Origin: Cognatiyoonia sp965661665 | GTDB taxonomy: Bacteria; Pseudomonadota; Alphaproteobacteria; Rhodobacterales; Rhodobacteraceae | Reading direction: 5' to 3' | Assembly (NCBI RefSeq): GCF_965661665.1 | Contig: NZ_CBFIEO010000002.1 | Location: forward strand, 124,001-188,000 | Length of the DNA stretch: 64,000 nt | Shown here: in pieces, positions 16,862 through 25,483 of the stretch | How positions within the stretch are numbered: position 1 is the first letter of the stretch | Layout: each line of letters begins with the position of its first letter | Translations under genes and position numbers: made by a program | Notes under the pieces: model-generated | The model's input: the letters and a program-made list of their open reading frames with translations, nothing else | Databases searched by the model: none | Told to the model about the DNA's origin: nothing

Positions 16862-18181
16862 ATGTTGAAGCGGTTGTTGAGCATTTTCGTGATGTGCCTG
16901 TTCGCAGGGCTGGCATCGGCGCAAAGCGGGCCTTTGCGAATTGAAATCACTGACGGTGTGATAGAGCCGCTGCCATTCGCGCTTCCCACTTTTCAGGCTG
17001 AAACGGTAGGGGCAGAGGGTGTTGCGGCCGATATCGGTCGGCTTGTGTCGCAGGATTTGGTCAACACGGGGCTCTTTCGCGCCATTTCCCCTGATGCGTT
17101 TATCAGCACACCTGCGTCCTTCTCGGCGTCCATTGCTTTTGCTGATTGGCGCGCGATCAATGCGCAGGCGTTGATCACCGGCGCGGTGGCGGTCAGCGGC
17201 GATCAGGTGATCGTGAAATTCCGCCTCTACGACGTGTTCGCTGGTGAAGAGCTGGGCGATGGCTTGCAGCTCGTGGGCACTGTGCAGGGCTGGCGGCGTT
17301 TGGGTCACAAGGTGGCTGATGCGGTCTACAGCCGGGTCACGGGTGAGGGCGGCTATTTCGACAGCCGCGTTGTCTTTATTGCGGAGAGTGGCCCCAAGGA
17401 TAACCGGCAAAAGCGCGTGGCGATCATGGATTATGACGGGGCCAATGTGCAGTATCTAACGGATGTAGGCTCCATCGTTTTGGCGCCGCGGTTTTCCCCC
17501 ACCGGCGACCGCGTGCTTTACACCAGCTACGCCTCCGGCTTTCCGCGCATCAACGTGCTTGATGTGGCCAATGTAGGGCGTCGGGAGTTGAGCACCGCCC
17601 CGGGGGAGATGTCATTCTCCCCACGGTTCTCACGCGATGGGTCGAAGGTGATCTATAGCCTGATCAATGGCGGCAACACTGACCTCTTCATGACGGATTT
17701 GGGCAGCGGGCAGCATATCCGGCTGACTTCCGCCCCGTCTATTGAAACCGCGCCGAGCTTTAGCCCAGATGGGTCGCAGATCGTCTTTGAAAGCGACCGG
17801 TCTGGTACGCAGCAGCTTTACATCATGTCGGCCAGCGGTGGGGAGCCGCGCAGGATTTCCTTTGGCCAAGGGCGCTATGGCAGCCCCGTCTGGTCGCCGC
17901 GCGGGGATCAGATCGCCTTCACCAATCAGGAGAGTGGGCGTTTTCACATTGGTGTGATGCGCACCGATGGATCGGAGGAGCGGTTGCTTTCGACCTCCTT
18001 CTTAGACGAAAGCCCGACGTGGAGCCCGAACGGTCGTGTGATCATGTTTATGCGCGAAACGCAGGGTGCTGGTGGGACGGCCTCGCTCTATAGTATCGAC
18101 ATCGCGGGGCGCACGCAGCCGCGCCAAGTGCTGCTGGAAAGCGGTGCATCTGACCCTTCATGGGGACCTTTACAGCCTTGA
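16862..18181 (+). CDS. tolB: Tol-Pal system beta-propeller protein TolB
   Basis: 439 residues from the ATG at 16862, which has AGAAAGGA upstream. Signal peptide MLKRLLSIFVMCLFAGLASA with cleavage before QSG. The N-terminal domain (about 25-160) is followed by a six-bladed propeller made of repeated SPDGSQIVFESDRSG, SPRGDQIAFTN and SRDGSKVIYS units. Periplasmic; it binds Pal and, through its N-terminus, TolA. The 109-base gap after tolA contains a weak stem followed by six T (about 16784-16812), perhaps an attenuator. Confidence 0.96.
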   Translation: MLKRLLSIFVMCLFAGLASAQSGPLRIEITDGVIEPLPFALPTFQAETVGAEGVAADIGRLVSQDLVNTGLFRAISPDAFISTPASFSASIAFADWRAINAQALITGAVAVSGDQVIVKFRLYDVFAGEELGDGLQLVGTVQGWRRLGHKVADAVYSRVTGEGGYFDSRVVFIAESGPKDNRQKRVAIMDYDGANVQYLTDVGSIVLAPRFSPTGDRVLYTSYASGFPRINVLDVANVGRRELSTAPGEMSFSPRFSRDGSKVIYSLINGGNTDLFMTDLGSGQHIRLTSAPSIETAPSFSPDGSQIVFESDRSGTQQLYIMSASGGEPRRISFGQGRYGSPVWSPRGDQIAFTNQESGRFHIGVMRTDGSEERLLSTSFLDESPTWSPNGRVIMFMRETQGAGGTASLYSIDIAGRTQPRQVLLESGASDPSWGPLQP

Positions 18182-18250
18182 ATCATGGCTCTGCATCAGT
18201 GATGGTTCATTCCAACACCCAACGAAAACGACAAAAAGCGGTAGGACAGG

Positions 18251-18766
18251 ATGATTTCAACAAGAACAACAACGGCGCTATTGTTGATCGCCACTTTGGC
18301 CACGACGGCCTGTACACGGCCAGATCGCTTTGGCGGTGGCGGGGCCAATGGTGCGGGTGTCACGGACAACAGTGCGCTGACTGGCGCGGCGGATCCAACT
18401 AGCCCGCAGTATTTCTCCCAAACCATTGGGGACCGCGTTTTGTTCGCTGTGGATCAGTCGACGTTGACGGCTGCAGGTCAGGCGACGCTGGATGGGCAGG
18501 CCAACTGGCTGATGATCAACACCGATTATCTGGCCATCATTGAAGGCCATGCGGATGAGCAGGGCACGCGGGAATACAACGTCGCCCTGGGTGCGCGTCG
18601 TGCCAATGCTGTTCGGGAATATCTAATCTCCCGTGGGGTTGAGGGGTCACGCCTGCGTACGATTTCCTACGGCAAGGAGCGTCCGGTCGAGGTCTGCTCT
18701 GACGAGAGCTGCTATTCCCAGAATCGCCGCGCTGTGACAATCATCTCTGCAGCTGGATTGAGCTAA
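18251..18766 (+). CDS. pal: Peptidoglycan-associated lipoprotein Pal
   Basis: 171 residues. Lipoprotein signal with lipobox ending TTAC (cysteine about residue 21), then a Gly-rich linker (RFGGGGANGAG) and an OmpA-like peptidoglycan-binding domain: VLFAVDQSTLTAAGQATLD, IIEGHADEQGTREYNVALGARRA, then ISYGKERPVE. The Asp/Arg residues that hold diaminopimelate (EGHAD and ARRAN) are present. Outer-membrane partner of TolB. The CSDESCYSQNRRA end is typical of alphaproteobacterial Pal. Confidence 0.96.
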   Translation: MISTRTTTALLLIATLATTACTRPDRFGGGGANGAGVTDNSALTGAADPTSPQYFSQTIGDRVLFAVDQSTLTAAGQATLDGQANWLMINTDYLAIIEGHADEQGTREYNVALGARRANAVREYLISRGVEGSRLRTISYGKERPVEVCSDESCYSQNRRAVTIISAAGLS

Positions 18767-18776
18767 AGGGAAATTG

Positions 18777-19598
18777 ATGGTGCTGCAGTTAACTCTTGCT
18801 TGTGTTTTGGCGCTTGCTGCGCCCTCTGTCTCCTTCGCGCAGGGTGAGACGTTGGCCGATATTCGGCAGCAGCTTTCCGTGCTTTACGTGGAGATCCAAA
18901 AGCTACGGGGGGAGCTGTCGACCACGGGCGAATTAACGACCGGCGTGGCGGGGAACACCCCGCTTGATCGGTTGAACGCGATTGAAGAGCAATTGCAACG
19001 CCTGACGTCCAAGTCTGAAGAGCTGGAGTTTCGGATCAATCGCATCACTGTTGATGGTACCAACCGCATCGGTGATCTGGAGTTCCGTCTGTGCGAGTTG
19101 GAAGAAGGCTGCGACATCGGCCAATTAGGAGACACGCCCTTCTTGGGCGGCATCGACAACGAAGTCAGCGTGCCAGCGGCGGACGGGTCGAACGATACTG
19201 GCGGCCCGGCTGTGGCCGTCGGTGAGCAAGCTGATTTTGACGGTGCGCAACAGGCGCTGGCCTCCGGCGATTTCCGTGGAGCAATCGAACAGCTGACAGC
19301 CTTCAATGCGGCTTATCCTGGCTCATCTTTGGCGGCACGCGCGGCCTTGTTGCGCGGTCAGGCGTTGGAAGGTGTGGGCGAGATGACCAACGCAGCGCGC
19401 GCCTATTTAGAGAGCTTTTCAGGCGATCCGACAGGGTCCGTCGCACCAGAAGCGCTTTACAAGCTGGGCTTTTCACTGGGCGCTTTGGGACAGACGCAAG
19501 ACGCTTGCCTGACTTTGGGCGAGGTGGAAATCCGCTTCCCTGGCACGGATGCGGTGCTTGAGGCGCAGTCCAGCATGCGGAACTTCGGCTGTCAGTGA
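18777..19598 (+). CDS. cpoB: Cell division coordinator CpoB / YbgF
   Basis: 273 residues. Signal peptide MVLQLTLACVLALAAPSVSFA, then a coiled coil (DIRQQLSVLYVEIQKLRGEL and LNAIEEQLQRLTSKSEELEFRIN) that trimerises in homologues, a linker, and C-terminal tetratricopeptide repeats (about 150-273: QQALASGDFRGAIEQLTAF, SLAARAALLRGQALEGVGE, APEALYKLGFSLGALGQ). Periplasmic; it links Tol-Pal to septal peptidoglycan synthesis. The ATG at 18777 is preferred to the adjacent TTG at 18774. It overlaps tilS by 4 bases. Confidence 0.93.
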   Translation: MVLQLTLACVLALAAPSVSFAQGETLADIRQQLSVLYVEIQKLRGELSTTGELTTGVAGNTPLDRLNAIEEQLQRLTSKSEELEFRINRITVDGTNRIGDLEFRLCELEEGCDIGQLGDTPFLGGIDNEVSVPAADGSNDTGGPAVAVGEQADFDGAQQALASGDFRGAIEQLTAFNAAYPGSSLAARAALLRGQALEGVGEMTNAARAYLESFSGDPTGSVAPEALYKLGFSLGALGQTQDACLTLGEVEIRFPGTDAVLEAQSSMRNFGCQ

Positions 19599-20851
19599 CG
19601 GATCAGACGTCGATTGAAGTGCGTGTCTTAAAGACGCTCGAAACCATCCCTCAGATTTCGTTAGAAACCGCGCGGTTTGGTCTTGCTGTTTCGGGCGGTG
19701 GGGACTCTGTCGCGATGCTGCATTTGATGGCGGGCGTCGTCGGGCCGCGCCGATTGTCGGTGATGTGCGTCAATCATGGCTTGCGGCCTGAGGCGGGGGA
19801 GGAAGTCGCGCTCGTCGAGGCACAATGCGCCGGGCTCGGCATCGCGTTTGACGCTCGCGAGTGGCGGTATGACGGCACGGGGAACCTGCAAGCAGCTGCG
19901 CGGGCCGGTCGGTGGGATGTTCTGCGGGCTTGGGTGGAAGAGCAGGCGTTTGATGCCGTTTTGATGGGGCATACGGCGGATGACGAGGTTGAGACGTTCC
20001 TGATGCGTCTGTCACGCGGGTCCGGTGTGGATGGACTGTCTGGGATGAAGGTGGCAACCATGCGCGATGGTGTGCGCATTGTCCGGCCACTGCTGCAATG
20101 CGGGCGGGCGGAGTTGCGAGACTGGTTGACGGCGCGCGAGATTGTTTGGGCCAATGATCCGTCGAATGATGATGACAGCTATGACCGCGTGAAGGCCCGC
20201 AAGATGCTGGATCACTTGGCAGAGCTTGGCCTGACGCAAAAGCGGGTTTTGCAGACTGTCGCGCATATGGCGGATGCGGCGGCGATTGTGGACCGCGCGA
20301 TGCTGGGGTTTGTCAAGAACCATGTGGTTCAGGAACAGGGAGACTTGGTTTTTACAACGGCCTTTGAGAGCCAAGCAGACAAAGCGCTGTTGCAACGGAT
20401 CTTGGTCGCGGGTCTGCAATGGGTTTCCGGCACTGCGTACAAGCCACGGCTTGAGAGTGTGCGGGACAGCTTCGCGTCTGCGCTCAATCGACAGGTGGTG
20501 ACTTTGGCGGGCTGCGTGCTGATCCCTGAGGGTGGAAAGCTGCGATTGACGCGCGAGTTGCGGGCCTGTGAAAGCAGGGTCAGCCCGCATGAAACGGGTG
20601 AAACCTCATGGGATCGGCGCTGGTTGGTTGTGGGGCCTGAGGGCAACGCAAACGTGATCAAAGCCGTGGGTGAGGCGGGTCTGGCGCAGTGCCCCGACTG
20701 GCGCGATGCCGGATTGCCCCGCAAATCCGCGATGGCCACGCCCGCAATTTGGTTGGATGAGACCCTTATTGCCGCCCCAATTCTTGGATACGGCACGGGC
20801 TGGTCGGCACGAATTGTCGCGGATTTTGCTGATTGGCTGGTTACGCATTGA
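19595..20851 (+). CDS. tilS: tRNA(Ile)-lysidine synthase
   Basis: 418 residues. It modifies C34 of the AUA-reading tRNA-Ile to lysidine, an essential decoding step. PP-loop motif LAVSGGGDSVAML at about residue 30-42, then VNHGLRPEA, MGHTADDEVETFLMRLSRGSGVDGLSGM and RPLL, the canonical N-type ATP pyrophosphatase signatures. The C-terminal half is divergent, as usual in alphaproteobacteria. The start is GTG at 19595, overlapping the cpoB stop (GTGA), which implies coupling. Confidence 0.94.
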   Translation: MTDQTSIEVRVLKTLETIPQISLETARFGLAVSGGGDSVAMLHLMAGVVGPRRLSVMCVNHGLRPEAGEEVALVEAQCAGLGIAFDAREWRYDGTGNLQAAARAGRWDVLRAWVEEQAFDAVLMGHTADDEVETFLMRLSRGSGVDGLSGMKVATMRDGVRIVRPLLQCGRAELRDWLTAREIVWANDPSNDDDSYDRVKARKMLDHLAELGLTQKRVLQTVAHMADAAAIVDRAMLGFVKNHVVQEQGDLVFTTAFESQADKALLQRILVAGLQWVSGTAYKPRLESVRDSFASALNRQVVTLAGCVLIPEGGKLRLTRELRACESRVSPHETGETSWDRRWLVVGPEGNANVIKAVGEAGLAQCPDWRDAGLPRKSAMATPAIWLDETLIAAPILGYGTGWSARIVADFADWLVTH

Positions 20852-20939
20852 AGATCGCGCGGAAGCCTCTATTTTAAGGGAAACTGTTTCGCGCCCATGA
20901 GTGGCGCTTCGCTATTTCCTCTGATGAAGGAGTGTCGCC

Positions 20940-22865
20940 TTGGTCAACGCACGTAATGTCGTCTTTTGGGTCGTATTGTTCGTCCTCTTGTTGGCGCTGT
21001 TTAACCTCTTTAACAGCAGTAGCGCGACCGGCGCATCTAACGCACGGTCATATTCTGATTTTGTCGAGGCGGTGGACAACAATGAAGTCGCGCAGGTGGA
21101 GCTGGATGGTGAGCAGGTGCGCTATCGCGGCACCAACAACCAAAACTATGTGACCATCAAGCCGGAAGATGCGGCGATCACCGATCTGCTGATCACAAAG
21201 GGCATCCCTGTGACGGTCGAAAGCCAAGAGCAATCCGGCCTTCAGACGTTCCTAGTGGGTCTTTTGCCGTTTATCCTGCTGATCGGCGTCTGGATTTACT
21301 TCATGAACCGCATGCAAGGCGGTGGCCGTGGCGGGGCGATGGGCTTTGGCAAATCCAAAGCGAAATTGCTGACCGAAAAGCAAGGCCGCGTGACGTTTGA
21401 CGACGTTGCGGGCATCGATGAAGCCAAGGAAGAGCTTGAAGAAGTGGTCGAGTTCCTGCGCAACCCGCAGAAATTCTCACGCCTTGGTGGCAAGATTCCA
21501 AAAGGTGCGCTGCTTGAGGGCCCTCCCGGTACCGGTAAGACGCTTTTGGCCCGTGCCATCGCGGGTGAGGCGGGTGTGCCGTTCTTCACCATCTCTGGCT
21601 CTGACTTTGTCGAAATGTTCGTGGGTGTGGGTGCGTCCCGTGTCCGTGACATGTTTGAACAGGCCAAGAAGAACGCGCCATGCATCGTATTTATTGACGA
21701 AATTGACGCCGTGGGCCGGTCCCGTGGCGCAGGCTATGGCGGTGGCAACGACGAACGGGAGCAGACGCTGAACCAGCTTCTGGTTGAGATGGATGGTTTT
21801 GAGGCCAATGAAGGCGTCATCATTATCGCGGCAACCAACCGGAAAGACGTTTTGGACCCTGCGCTGTTGCGTCCGGGCCGCTTCGACCGTCAGGTCACGG
21901 TAGGCAACCCAGACATCAAAGGGCGCGAAAAGATCTTGGGCGTGCATGCGCGCAAGACACCGCTTGGCCCAGATGTGGATCTGCGGATTATCGCACGCGG
22001 TACGCCAGGCTTCTCTGGTGCGGACCTTGCCAACCTCGTGAATGAGGCGGCCTTGGGCGCGGCCCGTGTTGGACGCCGCTTTGTTGCGATGGTCGATTTC
22101 GAACAGGCGAAAGATAAAATCCTGATGGGGGCAGAGCGCCGGAGCATGGTGCTGACCCAAGACCAGAAGGAAAAGACAGCCTACCACGAAGCGGGCCACG
22201 CCATCGTTGGCATGGCGCTTGAGAAGTGTGATCCGGTCTACAAAGCCACGATCATCCCGCGCGGCGGTGCCTTGGGGATGGTGATGAGCTTGCCTGAAAT
22301 GGACAAGCTGCAGATGTTCAAGGACGAAGCGCACCAAAAGATCGCAATGACCATGGCGGGCAAAGCCGCAGAGATCATCAAGTATGGCGAGGAAAGCGTG
22401 TCTTCCGGTCCTGTGGGCGACATCATGCAAGCGTCGCAATTGGCGCGGGCTATGGTGATGCGCTACGGCATGTCTGACAAAGTGGGCAACGTCGACTATC
22501 AGGAAGCGGCGGCCGGCTATCAGGCCAATGGTGGTGCGGGTGGCTTCTCCATTTCTGCGGGTACTAAGGAGCTGATCGAGGAAGAAGTGAAGCGCTTCAT
22601 TGATGAAGGCTACGAGCTCGCCTACAAAATCCTGACTGAAAAGAACGAAGAGTTCGAGCGTCTGGCGCAGGGCTTGTTGGAATATGAAACGCTGACAGGC
22701 GACGAGATTGAGCGCGTCGTGCGCGGTGACCCGCCGCATGTGGATGAGGATGAGGACGACAACAAGCCTGACTCCGGCAGTGCGCCAAGCCTGACCGCGG
22801 TTCCAAAGACCATGCCGAAGAAGCCACGCGCCTCTGATGGCGGGATGGAGCCAGAACCAACCTAA
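20940..22865 (+). CDS. ftsH: ATP-dependent zinc metalloprotease FtsH
   Basis: 641 residues, membrane-anchored AAA+ protease that degrades membrane proteins and regulators such as LpxC and sigma-32 in relatives. The start is a TTG at 20940 (VNARNVVFWVVLFVLL) supported by AAGGAG at 20927-20932, 7 bases upstream. Two membrane helices flank a small periplasmic domain (about 5-25 and 100-120). Walker A GPPGTGKTLLARA (about 194), Walker B IVFIDEIDAVGRSRG, SRH motif RPGRFDRQ, and zinc site TAYHEAGHAIVG (about 414-419) are all intact. A strong terminator follows. Confidence 0.98.
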   Translation: MVNARNVVFWVVLFVLLLALFNLFNSSSATGASNARSYSDFVEAVDNNEVAQVELDGEQVRYRGTNNQNYVTIKPEDAAITDLLITKGIPVTVESQEQSGLQTFLVGLLPFILLIGVWIYFMNRMQGGGRGGAMGFGKSKAKLLTEKQGRVTFDDVAGIDEAKEELEEVVEFLRNPQKFSRLGGKIPKGALLEGPPGTGKTLLARAIAGEAGVPFFTISGSDFVEMFVGVGASRVRDMFEQAKKNAPCIVFIDEIDAVGRSRGAGYGGGNDEREQTLNQLLVEMDGFEANEGVIIIAATNRKDVLDPALLRPGRFDRQVTVGNPDIKGREKILGVHARKTPLGPDVDLRIIARGTPGFSGADLANLVNEAALGAARVGRRFVAMVDFEQAKDKILMGAERRSMVLTQDQKEKTAYHEAGHAIVGMALEKCDPVYKATIIPRGGALGMVMSLPEMDKLQMFKDEAHQKIAMTMAGKAAEIIKYGEESVSSGPVGDIMQASQLARAMVMRYGMSDKVGNVDYQEAAAGYQANGGAGGFSISAGTKELIEEEVKRFIDEGYELAYKILTEKNEEFERLAQGLLEYETLTGDEIERVVRGDPPHVDEDEDDNKPDSGSAPSLTAVPKTMPKKPRASDGGMEPEPT

Positions 22866-22871
22866 GATCGC

Positions 22872-22899
22872 AAAGCCGCCCCACGGGGCGGCTTTCTTC
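22872..22899 (+). terminator. Rho-independent terminator after ftsH
   Basis: Perfect 11-bp stem AAAGCCGCCCC/GGGGCGGCTTT (22872-22882 and 22885-22895) with a two-base AC apex that would open to a four-base loop, followed by a pyrimidine-rich tail TCTTCTTTC. It closes the tol-tilS-ftsH transcription unit. Confidence 0.85.
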
Positions 22900-22957
22900 T
22901 TTCAGGGGGGGCTGGTTGCAGTCCTATGCGGCTGTTGTACGATGACTCCGACACTGA

Positions 22958-23560
22958 ATGACGCCTGCAACGCCAGCACTCATACTGACCGAGCATTACC
23001 GTGAGATCACATGGCTGGGCCATATGACCGCGCGCAAGGAGCCCGGGATTGATGGCGTCGCGGTCGAGGCGTTGGAGCTTGGGTTTGATGGGTTGGACGG
23101 TGCACCTTACGGCGGGCGCAAACGACCGTCATGCAGTCGCGTGAAAGCCCAGCACCCGAAGGGCACTGAGATTGCCAACGTCCGGCAGTTGTCCATTGTG
23201 AGTGCGGAAGAACTGGAGTGGATTATGGCAGAGATGGAGTTGGAGCACCTCGATCCCGCATGGTTGGGCGCAACCGTTGTTGTCCGCGGCATCCCCGATT
23301 TCACGCATATCCCACCCTCTGCACAGCTCCAGACGAAGGGCGGCAAGACACTGTTTGTTGATATGGTGAATTTGCCCTGCCACCAGCCGGGGCTGGCTGT
23401 AAAGCGACACTACGCGGACGCGGGCAAGCTCTTCAAAGCAGCAGCGAAGGACCGGCGGGGTATCACAGCTTGGGTCGAACGGTCCGGACCTCTGCGGATC
23501 GGGGACCGTTTGCGGCTGCATATTCCCGCTCAACGCGGCTGGGCGCCGGACGCCGCCTAA
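22958..23560 (+). CDS. MOSC domain-containing protein
   Basis: 200 residues. Characteristic MOSC features are RKRPSCSRV with a conserved cysteine (GGRKRPSCSRVKAQHPKGTEIANVRQLSIVS), the WLGATVVVRGIPDFTHIPPSAQL strand, and CHQPGLAVK. The MOSC fold occurs in molybdenum-cofactor sulfurase C-terminal domains and in YiiM/YcbX proteins that detoxify N-hydroxylated compounds. Stand-alone bacterial members probably carry sulfur for metal-sulfur cluster or Moco chemistry, but the role here is not known. The start ATG at 22958 lacks an obvious Shine-Dalgarno; the downstream ATG at 23024 would lose a conserved WLG block. Confidence 0.85.
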   Translation: MTPATPALILTEHYREITWLGHMTARKEPGIDGVAVEALELGFDGLDGAPYGGRKRPSCSRVKAQHPKGTEIANVRQLSIVSAEELEWIMAEMELEHLDPAWLGATVVVRGIPDFTHIPPSAQLQTKGGKTLFVDMVNLPCHQPGLAVKRHYADAGKLFKAAAKDRRGITAWVERSGPLRIGDRLRLHIPAQRGWAPDAA

Positions 23561-23631
23561 GTCGCATTTCCGTTTCCCATGCGAAACGTTTGCCCTTTGA
23601 ATCGACGATTCCTGCGGGTTTTGTGTCGTAA

Positions 23632-23644
23632 ATACGGTCCGTAT
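23632..23644. promoter_or_regulatory. Short palindrome upstream of fhs
   Basis: ATACGG and CCGTAT flank a single T (23632-23644), 65 bases before the fhs start within a 149-base intergenic region that holds no gene. It could be an operator or belong to the promoter. Evidence is symmetry and position only. Confidence 0.25.
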
Positions 23645-23709
23645 ATCTTTGCATGCAGTTTAGCGTCGGCGCAATTACTGCTTGAAGACCAACGGCTGAG
23701 GGACCGAAC

Positions 23710-25386
23710 ATGAGCTATAAATCCGACATCGAGATTGCCCGGGAGGCCCAAAAGCGCCCGATCCAAGAAATTGGTGACAAGCTGGGTATCCCTAGCGAAC
23801 ACCTGCTGCCCTACGGCCATGACAAAGCGAAGGTGAGCCAGGATTTCATCAACTCCACGAAGTCCCGCGACGACGGCAAGCTGATCCTTGTGACCGCGAT
23901 CAACCCGACGCCTGCTGGTGAAGGTAAGACCACAACAACTGTTGGTCTGGGCGATGGTCTGAACCGCATTGGCAAGAACGCGATGATCTGTATCCGCGAA
24001 GCCTCGCTCGGCCCGAACTTCGGGATGAAAGGTGGCGCCGCTGGTGGTGGTTATGCCCAAGTTGTGCCGATGGAAGAGATGAACCTGCACTTCACAGGCG
24101 ACTTCCACGCGATCACATCTGCGCACTCTTTGCTGTCTGCCATGCTCGACAACCACATCTATTGGGGCAACGAGCAAGAGATTGACGTGCGTCGCGTGCA
24201 GTGGCGTCGCGTGGTCGACATGAACGACCGTGCGCTGCGCCAGATCACAGCCTCCTTGGGTGGCGTGGCCAACGGCTTCCCACGTGAAGCGGGCTTTGAC
24301 ATCACGGTGGCATCTGAGGTGATGGCGATCTTGTGTCTGGCGACCGACCTCAAAGACCTAGAGAAGCGTTTGGGCGATATGATTGTGGCCTACCGCCGCG
24401 ACCGCAGCCCCGTATTCTGCCGTGATATCAAGGCAGAAGGCGCGATGACGGTGCTCTTGAAAGATGCGATGCAGCCAAACCTTGTGCAGACGTTGGAAAA
24501 CAACCCGGCCTTTGTCCACGGCGGCCCGTTTGCCAATATCGCACACGGCTGTAACTCCGTCATTGCGACAACGACCGCTTTGAAACTGGCCGACTATGTC
24601 GTGACGGAAGCAGGCTTTGGCGCGGACTTGGGTGCTGAGAAGTTCCTAAACATCAAGTGCCGCAAAGCGGGCCTCTTCCCCTCCGTGGTGGTCTGTGTGG
24701 CCACGGTGCGTGCAATGAAGATGAACGGTGGGGTCGCGAAAGCCGACCTTGGTGCGGAGAATGTGGATGCAGTGAAGGCCGGCTGCCCGAACCTTGGCCG
24801 TCACATCGAAAACCTCAAGTCATTTGGTGTGCCCGTGGTGGTTGCAATCAACCACTTCGTCACGGATACGGATGCAGAAGTGAACGCGGTGAAGGAATTC
24901 GTTGCCAGCCAAGGTGCTGAGGCGGTTCTGTCACGTCACTGGGAGTTGGGATCCGAAGGCTCCGCCGATTTGGCGACGAAAGTTGCTGAACTGGCCGATG
25001 CGGATACGGCGAACTTTGCACCGATCTACCCCGATGAGATGCCACTGGCCGAAAAGATCCAGACGATCTGCAAGCGTATTTACCGCGCGGATGAGGCGCT
25101 GATGGATCAGAAGATCCGCGATCAGTTGAAGCTTTGGGAAGAGCAAGGCTATGGCAAACTGCCGGTCTGTATGGCGAAAACGCAATATTCCTTCTCCACC
25201 GATCCGACGCTGCGCGGCGCGCCAACAGGGCATTCTGTGCCTGTGCGGGAAGTGCGCTTGTCGGCGGGTGCAGGTTTCATCGTCGCGGTCTGTGGTGAGA
25301 TCATGACCATGCCGGGCCTGCCACGCGTGCCATCTGCGGAGAACATTCGCTTGAACGAAGACGGACAGATCGAAGGTTTGTTCTAA
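23710..25386 (+). CDS. fhs: Formate--tetrahydrofolate ligase
   Basis: 558 residues, normal for the family. It makes 10-formyl-THF from formate, THF and ATP, or runs in reverse to release formate and ATP during C1 oxidation. The ATP-binding stretch TAINPTPAGEGKTTTTVGLGDGL lies at about 63-85. Further signatures are IREASLGPNFGMKGGAAGGGYAQVVPMEEMNLHFTGD and the C-terminal TMPGLPRVPSAENI. It is followed by a terminator-like hairpin and then folD, the partner enzyme. In Roseobacters this pair oxidises methyl groups from osmolytes; the carnitine genes at 61379-64000 would supply such methyl groups (inference). Confidence 0.98.
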   Translation: MSYKSDIEIAREAQKRPIQEIGDKLGIPSEHLLPYGHDKAKVSQDFINSTKSRDDGKLILVTAINPTPAGEGKTTTTVGLGDGLNRIGKNAMICIREASLGPNFGMKGGAAGGGYAQVVPMEEMNLHFTGDFHAITSAHSLLSAMLDNHIYWGNEQEIDVRRVQWRRVVDMNDRALRQITASLGGVANGFPREAGFDITVASEVMAILCLATDLKDLEKRLGDMIVAYRRDRSPVFCRDIKAEGAMTVLLKDAMQPNLVQTLENNPAFVHGGPFANIAHGCNSVIATTTALKLADYVVTEAGFGADLGAEKFLNIKCRKAGLFPSVVVCVATVRAMKMNGGVAKADLGAENVDAVKAGCPNLGRHIENLKSFGVPVVVAINHFVTDTDAEVNAVKEFVASQGAEAVLSRHWELGSEGSADLATKVAELADADTANFAPIYPDEMPLAEKIQTICKRIYRADEALMDQKIRDQLKLWEEQGYGKLPVCMAKTQYSFSTDPTLRGAPTGHSVPVREVRLSAGAGFIVAVCGEIMTMPGLPRVPSAENIRLNEDGQIEGLF

Positions 25387-25439
25387 AGACTTGGATGGTG
25401 GGTGACGCGCGGCTGCGTCGACGCCCCACCCGCCATCCC

Positions 25440-25466
25440 AATGCCTCCCGGCGGGCGGCATTTTTT
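25440..25466 (+). terminator. Intercistronic hairpin with T-run between fhs and folD
   Basis: AATGCC (25440-25445) pairs with GGCATT (25457-25462), with an inner CCCG/CGGG pairing, and is followed by TTTTTT (25461-25466). Upstream, about 25392-25437, a second imperfect inverted repeat (GGATGGTGGG versus CCCACCCGCCATCC) lies directly after the fhs stop. The folD start is only 18 bases beyond the T-run, so folD may be expressed mainly by readthrough, or from a promoter inside this spacer. Confidence 0.75.
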
Positions 25467-25483
25467 GCGAGAGAAGGTAGACG

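Noticed and set aside
21477..22739. 420-codon minus-strand frame opposite ftsH
   Set aside because: Antisense to the AAA and protease motifs of FtsH; His/Arg-rich composition without a recognisable fold.
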